From NCBI GenBank assembly GCA_903813345.2, contig CAIIXF020000012.1:29464684-29528683 (forward strand): DNA of 64,000 nucleotides, read 5' to 3'. Position 1 is the stretch's first letter; each line of letters begins with the position of its first letter. Position numbers and translations under genes: made by a program. This DNA is from Owenia fusiformis. Lineage: Eukaryota > Annelida > Polychaeta > Sabellida > Oweniidae. Under the pieces are notes generated by a model. That model saw only the letters and a program-made list of their open reading frames with translations. It ran no database searches and was not told the origin of the DNA. Below, one piece after another: positions 36,892 through 46,800 of this stretch.

Positions 36892-36895
36892 ATAG

Positions 36896-38303
36896 GTAAA
36901 AATTGCAAATCTCAAAGCAACAAAGACACTCTAAAGAAAAAGGAAACTGAGCTCATTATACTAGCCAAATCTATTTTACAGCTAACATTGCCATTTCTTC
37001 AATATTCTGATGTTCGATGACAAGGAATCTAAACTTGTTATTCTACAACTGTCAAATTTTGAACATCATCAATAAAACATATGTTTTACATGGAACAACG
37101 GGAGACATGAGTTGCTATTCCTATATTATTTAGTATTCCCAGGTAGTGCTGAGAAATTTTACTTTGAAGTACGCCTATTCCAATAATATTGACACGATTA
37201 ATCAATATATGGCGATGTACATCACAAATGTGATTGCAGTGATGTCTGAAACAAAACATCGATGTGTATTGAAATCTTCGGGTTGAAAACAAGCTGGATT
37301 AGTGATTATTTAGATAAAATTCAGCTTTGTGTCCACTACTGACAACATTTTTAAAACATCAAGTTTTCAATACAAAAGTAGTTGTGGGGGTGATTTGAAA
37401 AATCAACCCCACATTTATGGGGGTACTACAGCTGAGACTGTAGTAGCGACTTGCTATAAAGTAGGGATGTCACGGAACAAACATATTTCGGGACAGACCG
37501 GAAATTCGTCCATTTCGGGACAAACATTCGAGACGGGACGGGACATAACCAATAAAATTGTTAATAAGTTTAAACAGTTCAACAACTTACATTTTCCATC
37601 TATTTCTGGTTATGCTTATGCAGCGCAGATCTTTTGAATATCATAAGGGGGCTGCATATGTTGCGCAAAAACTTGTAATCTGAGATTAATTTTAAGTTGT
37701 TACCTTTCTTGCTGATGAAGATCTTTGTTATTGTTTAAATTAAAGCATATTTCAAATGGAAACACTGTTATCGATAAAACTACATGTTCTGTCCTGAATT
37801 TTTATAATCACTTATAGTATTTACCACTAGATGGCATTTACGCATGAACATAATCCGGCAGATAAGAAGTAAATTGAAAGAAAATTCTAGTTTAGATCAT
37901 ATTTATCGCGTTTGGGGCGTTTTAAGGTCATATGCAGCACGGACATCTAATACGTTCTTCGAACTGGAATTATATCAATAACAGGACTGGCATCCAGATC
38001 CAAGTATTTTTCAAGACCGCCGAGTCTCGTTGGGCTATTTATCCCTATTGACTCAGTTGTTCATATAAATTTACGTACCTGAGATGCTTTGTAATCGGCG
38101 TAGATAGAAAATATTGTTTCCTAAATTGTTCTGAAAAGCGATAATTATTACTAAATGTACTTTGAACAGGTCGACTGACAAAAAAGCCGGGCTTCTGGCA
38201 CAAGTCTCGTTCTCGCTCTCAAACAAAACGTGAAGAACGTGACGTCACTTCCGAATCATAGCATACAAAATAAGTAGCGTTTAATTTCTATCACATTCGT
38301 AAT
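36896..38303. other. no gene seen; right flank of the LTR element
   Basis: Low-complexity and AT-rich. Around 37465-37545 there is a run of GGGACA/GGACGGGAC words. Several ORFs of 60-100 codons show no conserved pattern. Confidence 0.4.
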
Positions 38304-38372
38304 ATCACGGTGGTCTAGCGGGAGAATCCTCGCCTAGCACGCTGGAGGCCCGGGTTTGAATCCGGTACTTGC
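38304..38372 (+). pseudogene. tRNA-like pseudogene (Gly-type body, AGC in anticodon position)
   Basis: TGGTCTAGCGG (38311-38321) is a good A-box and GGGTTTGAATCC (38352-38363) a good B-box, and a T-run follows at 38373, as in a pol III gene. The body resembles tRNA-Gly-GCC (CTCGCC...CACGC..GGAGGCCCGGG), but the anticodon loop reads CTAGCAC, the anticodon stem has a mismatch, the T-loop is one base short and the acceptor arms do not pair. A decayed tRNA or SINE head is likely. Confidence 0.55.
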
Positions 38373-39732
38373 TTTTTTTATTTTTTTAACTAAACGATTG
38401 TTCTTTGATATTACGCAGAAAAAAAACAATTTTTAATTACATAAACTTTATATTAGAGCTTGAAAATGTAAAAACAATATATGTCAACATATTGCGTTTT
38501 GGGGCGATGTGCAGGTTTAAAATTCCCGGGAAGTTTACCCTTCTAAAAAATTCGACCTACTTTAAAAAATGGTCGTTAAAAATGTATTTCTTCGTGTTTC
38601 CTATGTAATTAAATTAGACATATTTTATGAGATGTCAATTACTAATGTAAGAAGAATTCATTCGTAAGATAATCATTAAATAATTCGTAATGAACCGTAG
38701 AAATAAGTAATTACTCAGGATTTTGCAAGGGACTGATCTTTAGCGATCGGTAATTGTTTATTCCTCGGTTGCTAATGCTATACGTGCAGCTCGTTGAGAA
38801 TTTCTTTCAAGAAGTGACGTCATTGCAAAACCCCCCAGCTTTCGTTATCTTCATTGTCTAGTTTACGAATACCACATGTCGATGTGATGTTTTAATTGAT
38901 AAATACGAATTCCTTACACATTTCGTTATCTTATTGTGAAATAGCAAACTAAGAGATATCTTTACTTGCTAGGAATTAACATAATATTATTTGAAGCGAT
39001 TTTAGAAAATTTTGAAACCGCCATCTTGGTAATATTGATGACGTGATCACCATCGGTCAAGGTCAGGTCATAAGTCATCCATCTTGCCATTAGCCCCGCG
39101 GATTGTTACCAGTCGACAAAAAAACGATGAAATCACGTTAAAAATAAAATATACACTTTAAAATTGAGGCTGATTGAATATGACAAGACTCCATTGAATA
39201 CAGCTGTGCAATTTACAGTCACCAAGATGAGCTAATTTAGGAGAGATTCGGGAATTAAAAAAGGTAACTTCATTTTTTTCATCCGGGTTTCCCAACTTCA
39301 AGTATTTGAAATCCCAGAATCTCCTTTCGCCAGAAACATTCTCTCTGACTGTGATATGCAGGAGAAATAGTATATCCTGAACATGGTGCTTTTTCTTCTT
39401 TTTGCTGATGTATCGTTGTATGATTATGGCACATCACGACAACACTAAGTAATATACGTCACGAGTGATTGATTGATTGATTGATTCATGGAAAAAATGG
39501 ATGATACAAGTGCCATATCTTTCCATATTTCCCGATAAGTATTTCAAGAATATATCAAATACACCTGTAAGGCCCCGAAAATAATAGGAAGAGCCCGGGA
39601 ACATGTATAATAATGCAAAAATTGAACTTTGCCCCATCAAAGTTTGATCGTTTCCTAGGAATGTTGTCACCTAAGATTTTTTCTATGGGGACAGTCATGT
39701 CAATCTACGATTGGACAAACTTCAATTTTCGC
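38373..39732. other. no gene seen
   Basis: AT-rich sequence with ATTGATTGATTGATTG microsatellite at about 39468-39486. No supported exon. Confidence 0.4.
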
Positions 39733-39879
39733 TTTATTTATACATGTTCCTGGGCCTATGGAAAAGGCTGAAGGCCAACATGGCAACATGAACATGCACA
39801 ATTTCTACAAACCTAAGTCATCTTCATCACCATACTTGAAGGCTCTTGCCATTCCCTGAGCAATCGTCTTTTTTGGTTT
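39733..39879 (-). CDS. possible terminal exon of an unidentified minus-strand gene, with poly(A) signal
   Basis: Read from 39879 down to the TAG at 39807-39805, 24 codons contain KKTIAQGMARAFKYGDEDDL, a well-balanced coding-like composition. An AATAAA (complement at 39733-39738) lies about 70 nt past the stop. The acceptor (TTGAAG|AAACC) is weak and no upstream exon was found, so this may be a retained fragment of a gene rather than a live exon. The protein is not recognised. Confidence 0.3.
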
Positions 39880-40613
39880 CTTCAATAACAGTATCTATCC
39901 TTGAAATAGTAGATCTATTTGTAGGCGAAGATTGGTAGATTAATCCTCTTCTTCAAAACTGAAAACGGGAAATTTGTTTATCCCAAATTTCTTGTACAAC
40001 TGGATTAAACTAGATTAGTGGAGTTGTAATGTGGTTTGTTATTCACGTAATACTGCAAAGTCATGTTATTCAAATGTTTGTGAACTTTATTTATTGTTTA
40101 TGGCTTAGACGGCATAAAAACATTAAAAATACGCTACGTTTTTCATTCACATGATTGTTCTCACATATTTGACTGATTGTTGAGGTGGAGTAGATTTTGC
40201 AAACATACTCCCTCTAAGTATTATATTTTTAACAATTACTCGCGAATTTACTGCATGTTTTTACATATTCTTGCTAAATGCTGTATAGTATATAGTATGA
40301 TCGAGCTTTTATAATATTTTGCGATATAACTTTGCTCAATGGTCAGAAAATGTAAATTATGATTCTCATAAAAAAGGAGTAAAATCAATTCAAGTAACTG
40401 CCAATATTGAGCTATTAACAAAAGAAGGATTGTATGACATGGATGAATGGCAAACGGCAAGAGTAATTGTTTAGTTTCGAATCGGGGTATGTGAAAAAAC
40501 GCGTTAGGCCATAAAAAGTAGATTCTTTGTTTTGCGTCCTGGTATAATCCAAATCATGCGAGGGTACAAGGAAAACAAACACAAACTCAAGAAAAATGTA
40601 TACATTTCAAGGG

Positions 40614-40868
40614 CACTGGCGGATCTTGGGGGGGGGGGGGCAGGGGCCCGCCTCCCCAAAAAAGGCCTTAAGGCCTCAAAAAGTGGGCCTGTTTGGTCAA
40701 AATGGGCCTTCTTTTTTAATTTTAGGCCAAATTTTGAAGAAAATGGGCCTCAAAATTTCAAAATTTGGGCCCACTTTTTGGTTTTAGGGGCCCAAAATTG
40801 CAAGTGCGGGAGTTTTTTGCTCAGACCAGAAGTTTGGCCCCCCCTTGTTGTTTCCCAGATCCACCCAT
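40614..40868. repeat. dispersed GGCGGATC repeat, copy 1
   Basis: Begins CACTGGCGGATC and ends near CAGATCCACCCATG, with G and C homopolymer runs and GGGCCCAAAATT words. Related copies at about 41188-41490, 59858-60175 and 61437-61541. ORFs over these are artefacts. Confidence 0.7.
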
Positions 40869-41187
40869 GTAAAAAGGGATGGCATCCAATTTGTTGTGAT
40901 TAGATGTCTATGTCATAGATCTAAACCCTTACTGGCCCTGACTGTGTATAAATAATAAGGAAAATAATTGTGATTACAGGTCACCATATAAATCAAAAGA
41001 GAGTAAGACCAAATTTGATAGGACCACCTACCCTTTTTTACATTAGATCTACACACAAATATCAATACATTTTGTACAATATATTTAAACATATAGCTAT
41101 TGTTCAAGGGGAAAACATAAGAAAGAACACAATGTATGCCAAAGCAATCAATAACACTGTCAATTTTGACGCAAATCAAATTATACT

Positions 41188-41490
41188 TTCAGGGCAGGGC
41201 CCACCCCCACACTCCCTTGGTGTTATAACAATTTTTGGGCCCAAAATCAATTTTGAAGGGCCTCAACAATAAGTGGGCCTTTTATGGGCATAACTTGGCC
41301 ATTTTTTTAAATTTATTTGTAAAAAGAATCTAGTATTACTGAGAATTACATGTATCTTTTTAAGTTTGTGCCTATTTTTCAGATATTGGCCCAATTTTTG
41401 AAAGGGGCCCAACATTTCAAAATTGGGACCCATTTCTTTATGCCCAAGCGCAGCAAGAAATTTTTGCCCCTGGCCCCCAGCACAAATATA
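41188..41490. repeat. dispersed GGCGGATC-type repeat, partial and reversed copy
   Basis: TTTTGGGCCCAAAATCAATT, AAGTGGGCCTTTTATGGGCA and similar words match the interior of 40614-40868; the terminal motifs are degraded. Confidence 0.5.
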
Positions 41491-41555
41491 TTCCTCGGAT
41501 AAATACAATATCTCAGAAAGCCATCCACATGCAATTCACCTTGAGGTGCAAAAGT

Positions 41556-41909
41556 GGGAAAAAATGATTTGATTTTAGCCTATTAATCTGTGACTTTTTG
41601 GCCATGAATTTCAGAACTTTTGCAACCAAGTTACAAATAAAATTCACACAGGCGCTTTGATAGGCGTACGCTATTCAATGAAACCAGTTGAAAAACTCAT
41701 ATTGAGGGAAGTGTACATCCATATTGTAAATGCAAAACGTTTACATATTTCAGATAAATTAGTTTTATGTGCAATAAACCATGCTTTTATAATTTAGAGG
41801 TTTTCAGCCATCCCTGTGTTAATTTTATTTGTTCCTTGGTTGCAAAAGTTCTGAAATTCATGGCCAAAAAGTCACTGATTAATAGGCTAAAATCAAATCA
41901 TTTTTTCCC
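41556..41909. mobile_element. inverted-repeat MITE, 354 bp
   Basis: Arms of about 85 bp: GGGAAAAAATGATTTGATTT at the left returns inverted at the right edge, and TTTTTGGCCATGAATTTCAG pairs with its complement at about 41851-41870. No transposase. Confidence 0.8.
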
Positions 41910-42184
41910 ATTTTACACAAATGTTTCCAAGCACGTTGGTTTCGTCCTCTTCTGGCACATCTTGAAACATACTAGTATCCCCTTCATTTTCAAGACATTT
42001 AAGAAATGAATAACAAAGAAATTAGTATCTTCATACATTTTTATTTACATGTACATTACATAGAGAAAATATAATTGGATGTATGTTGTATTTGAGGTAT
42101 AACCACAGACAAATACAGAGGAATAATTAATTGAAAACATATCTTCTAGCCTGACGAGCAGGAAAATCGATAGGAGTACACCAG

Positions 42185-42765
42185 AGGCTGGTAGCCAGGT
42201 TATGCTTAGGAGGGGGAGAGTTCAGTTTTTAAAAAATTCAAGGGGATTCAAATTTTATAACTTTGGCCAAAAAATCAGCCAAAAATCACTTAAAAAGTTC
42301 TCAAAATGGTGAAAAACTGCATGATTTTTTTAAAGAATTTTGGCCAGAACCCCCTGGCTACAGGTAAGAGTCCATTAGAGATATGATACTGGAATATTAT
42401 TCTCATTTTCACTTTTATAGAATAATTCATAAGACAAACATACTAGTGGGACTTCTGGGGCAGTTTGATGTGTTTGTACAAATTGTCAGTGTATGATGTT
42501 AAAAGGATTACAAAAGTACAAAAAATCAGTAGGCAAGCCAGATGAGTGCATAATGGTAGTTTGCAAGCCTAATGAACGTAAAAATATTTGTTCAAAATCA
42601 TACAGTTATTTACCATTTGGAGTACTTTTAAGGCAAAATTGTCAAATTAATTTGAACCCCTTGCAACATGTCAATTTTTTACAGACGCTGAATGCTGAAC
42701 ACCAACCACTGCCACAAAAAATTAGAGACTATAATAATATGGTACCACATATGGTGGCATAAAAA
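42185..42765. repeat. dispersed repeats, including a repeat D copy
   Basis: About 42185-42365 resembles 3580-3735 (CCTGGCTACAGG, CACTTAAAAAGT context). About 42665-42765 is repeat D (CTGAATGCTGAACACCAACC, AGACTATAATAATATG). No gene seen in 41910-43829. Confidence 0.5.
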
Positions 42766-43192
42766 CTGGATCCCCTTGGCTGGCTACTGTCTGAACCACA
42801 TTCTACTTTATATTATATCTTTAACTGAGAGAAGCAAAACAACAGAGTAATAACAATCAAAACTAACAAATAAAATGAAATATGTCTTGGACTTTCAATT
42901 ATCAACAGCTGAGAACATATGAACACAAATTGAGCAAAACACTGTTACATAAAACATGCCTCTGAATCAGCATGAAACAGGGAGCATTTCAAAATACAAA
43001 TATATGTTCATGTCACCACAGCTAAAGAGGGAGGCATAAATCCCTCAAATTGTTTTCTGACACACAATGATTATTCTGATTATACATATTCAAGGGGATT
43101 TAAACATTTTTATACAATACTATTTAGGAAATTTTAACGATATCATATCAGTCCAATAATATCCACACACATGAAAACATTTAGTCTGAATA

Positions 43193-43391
43193 TTTATTAT
43201 TTGGGAGAATTTAAACATTCTCCCCCTTTTTGCACTTTGAATTGTTAATAACTTCACAACATATTTTCATAACATATCCCGTATCTTTTGGGAGATATTG
43301 TATTTGAGATCATGGGTTGGATTGGTTGGCTAATTGTACATGTTGCTTGCAATTTTGTCACCCCCCATAGATTTGATTCTGTCTTTAAGAC
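43193..43391 (+). repeat. dispersed repeat E, copy 2
   Basis: TTATTTGGGAGAATTTAAAC, TTGTACATGTTGCTTG and GATTCTGTCTTTA occur in the same order as at 13430-13785 and, inverted, 62683-63060. Confidence 0.75.
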
Positions 43392-43829
43392 GACAATAAC
43401 AGATTGATTTCGCACATCTAAAATGAACTCTTTCATTCGTGAGAATACGAAATGTCAATGGTATGAGAAATGTATGTTGAAATATTATGTATGTTGTGTG
43501 AAATAAATTGGAATAAAAAAATAAAAAAAGTATCTGCTGGTATCTACTGTATCACAAACAAACATCATAAAAAAATGGGAGGTTACAATAGCTCACCCAA
43601 TATTTGCATAATTGACATTTGGACTATTAAATCTTAAATGCTTGCCTTTAACCAAAACTGAGCATGGAAAGTCAATTTATGTCAAATAAAAATAGTTGTT
43701 CACCATTCAACATTTATGTAACAAGTATGGCTAATATGAGGAGTATATTCTGCATGGAAAATTTGGGGGATTTTCTCGCTCTCCCTGGCTACAGGCCTTA
43801 GACGTGTTCCATTTACATGTTTAACTGTA

Positions 43830-46800
43830 TTAAAAATAATCATCATCCTGGTTCACTTCTATAGTCAATGACGGTAAGTCCTCTAGGAAATTTTTCTTCT
43901 TAGTAAACACTGATGTGGTAGTCCTATTTGACTGATTTCCTAGTCTAGCTCTAAGGTCTCTAGATCGGGATGATGTCACTGGGATATACTCTTCCTCATT
44001 GACATCTTCGTCACTTTCACTGGTGACATCACTGCCTGGGATGTCATGGAGGAATGTGGCTTGTTTTTGTTCTCTAGTCCTGATACGATGCCTGGCATCA
44101 TTAAGAAGTTGTCTCTCGGCCATTTCCTTTGCATGGGCCTTCCTGAAACAATGCAATTAGCTCTATTAGATAACTAGACATACAGTGCTAAATATTGCAC
44201 TTTGAAGAGCAAAATGACAGCCACGTTATTTACCCAGCATGCCCAAAACATAATCTGATAGGAGTCTGATCATGTCAAATTGAATGGATAAGTAGTTCCT
44301 CTTGTTGCTTATTGATTGATTTTATAGTGCTTACTTTATTATGGCCCATCAAAATAAAACAATCTTCTATCATTTTTGAATGAAATGGAGTACAAAATAC
44401 ACATTGCTTCAATTTTATTTTCGCCACATCGGCTTCTTTTTTAAATCTTTATACACCTGACTTATTTTTCATTTGAATAAAGACTGTTAATACTGGCTCA
44501 CTCCTGTCAAATTCGCCAGTTTCATAGGTATTTATTCTTGCTTAAATTTGGCCAATTAAATCTTTGCAAATTTTCCCAATTCGTCAAATTAAGTGCACTA
44601 ACAGTATTTTCTCTCAAAACACAAATTATGTTCACTAACAAATAAAGCCGATATGATGCAATTGATTTAAACCTTTTTGTAATAATTTTTTCCTCTTCAT
44701 CATCAGCGTGCATCCTTCGAGATCTCATTTCTGGCTCCGGAGCAATTAATCGTGCAACTTCTGCTGGCGTATACAGGAAGTCATCATCTTCTACTTCAGC
44801 TTCTTTCTCAGACCCTTCTTCAGCTGTTGGGTCATCGAGATAAAGTTCAGATTCATCAAAGTATTCGACACTGTCGTCACTGTTGTAGTCCTTGGTCCTT
44901 TTTCGTTCCTTTCTCTCTGAAAATATTAAGCTTTAAATTATGATATACTGACAATGGCAGTGGTTTGGCTTGATCTAGCCAAGGCTTATCCAAGTTTTCC
45001 ACAAGCTCTTCCAAGGACTCCAAAGTTACGGGTTCAGGAGAATCAATATTAAGCGGAAGTTGATGGAATCCTCAAAAGGCAACTAGACAACAGCAACGCC
45101 AAAGCATAGCAAATCCCAACAGCCATGGCTGGGATTTTTACAAACAAAGTATATTGCAAAAATGGCAGCCATTTTGAAAAATGGCCACCTTCTACCAAAA
45201 GTGTCATTAGACAGTGTGCCATGCTTATAGTATTCACATACCAAATATGAACAAAATCGCTCCACTACTTTTCGAGTTATAGTAAAATATGTTAAAATGC
45301 CAGCCATGGCTGGGATTTTTACAAACAAAGTATATTGCAAAAATGGCAGCCATTTTTCAAAATGGCCACCTTCTCCCAAAAGTGTCATTAGAAAGTGTGC
45401 CATGCTTATAATATTCACATATCAAATATGAACAAAATCGCTCCACTACTTTTCGAGTTACAGCAGAATTGTAAAATAATGAGTAAAGGCCGCCATTTTT
45501 CAAGATGGCGGAACTAAAATGGCCGCCATTTTTAAATGAGCGACCACTTTGAAAATCAGCTTTCGAGCAGAACTTCTACCCCCATAGGGTATATGTGTTC
45601 AATATATGAACAAAATCTGGCCAAGGGTATTTGAGTTATTGCCTGGACGGAGGGACGGACGGAGGCATTCCCTATATCCCTCTGAACTTCGTTAGATGAG
45701 ATAACCAGAACAACGGCAACGCCAAAGCGTAGCGAATCCCATCGAACAGAAATGGCTGGCATTTTTACAAACGAAGCGCAAATATCATAAAACAACACAC
45801 CAGAAAGGCCAACATTTTCAAAATGGTTGCTCACTAGCCAAGTTGTCATCAGAAGAAATAATATGCTTTTAAGTAGCCACCTCTAAAATTATTTAAAAAA
45901 TCACACACGTACTTGTAAAATAACACACGTAAAAATGGTGACTACTCCCCAAAGTTTTATTAGACAATGTGCCATGCTTAAAGTATTCACATATCAAATA
46001 TGAACAAAATCACTCCACTACTTTTCGAGTTATAGTAAAATACGTTAAAATGGCGGCCATTTTTCAAGATTGTTTTCAAAATGGCCGCCTTCTACCAAAA
46101 GTGTCATAGGACAGTGTGCCATGCTTATAGTATTCACATACCAAATATGAACGAAATCGCTCCACTATTTTTCGAGTTATAGTAAAATACATTAAAATGG
46201 CGGCCATTTTTCAAAATTGTTTTCAAAATGGCCGCCTTCTACCAAAAGTGTCATAGGACAGTGTGCCATGCTTATAGTATTCACTACCAAATATGAACAA
46301 AATCGCTCCACTACTTTTCGAGTTATAGTAAAATACGTTAAAATGGCGGCCATTTTTCAAAATGGCCGCCTTCTACCAAAAGTGTCTTTAGACAGTGTGC
46401 AATGCTTATAGTATTCACACACCAAATATGAACAAAATCGCTCCACTACTTTTAGAGTTACAGCAAAAATCGTAAAATGACGAATAAAGGCCGCCATTTT
46501 TCAAGATGGCTGCCATGTGCTTTTAATATCTACATTTGTAGCATTATTAATGTCCTTTATAATTTTTTTTCATTTAAAACATATTGCTATTACAGTTTTA
46601 CATATTGCACCTAAATTACTGTAAAATCGTCACTAAAATGGCCGCCATTTTGAAATGAGCAGCCATTTTGAAAATCGGCTTTCGAGCAGAACTTCTACCT
46701 CCATAGGGTATATGTGTACGAAATATGAACAAAATCGGGCCAACGGTATTTGAGTTATTGCCCGGACGGACGGACGGACAGACGGACGGACGTACGTACG

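Larger units (their letters stand above)
25053..36895 (+). mobile_element. complete non-autonomous LTR retrotransposon (gag-pro only, giant LTRs) with target duplication
   Basis: Two direct repeats of 4391 bp each (25057-29447 and 32501-36891), each starting TGTAACA and ending TGTTACA, enclose a 3053-bp internal region. The 4-bp direct repeat ATAG at 25053-25056 and 36892-36895 marks the insertion. Internal order: primer-binding site (29449-29467), gag-protease ORF (29515-32199), purine tract (about 32490-32500). No reverse transcriptase, RNase H or integrase is encoded and there is no room for them, so copying must depend on enzymes from another element. The capsid-like region and CCHC-protease order suggest Ty3/Gypsy affinity. 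The LTRs look identical by eye, including unit order in the repeat array, so the insertion appears very recent. The proportions (long LTRs, short internal region) recall plant LARD and TR-GAG elements. Confidence 0.93.

Noticed and set aside
40532-41272. ORFs of 60-123 codons around 40.5-41.3 kb
   Set aside because: They read through a dispersed G/C-run repeat that recurs at 59.9 and 61.4 kb.
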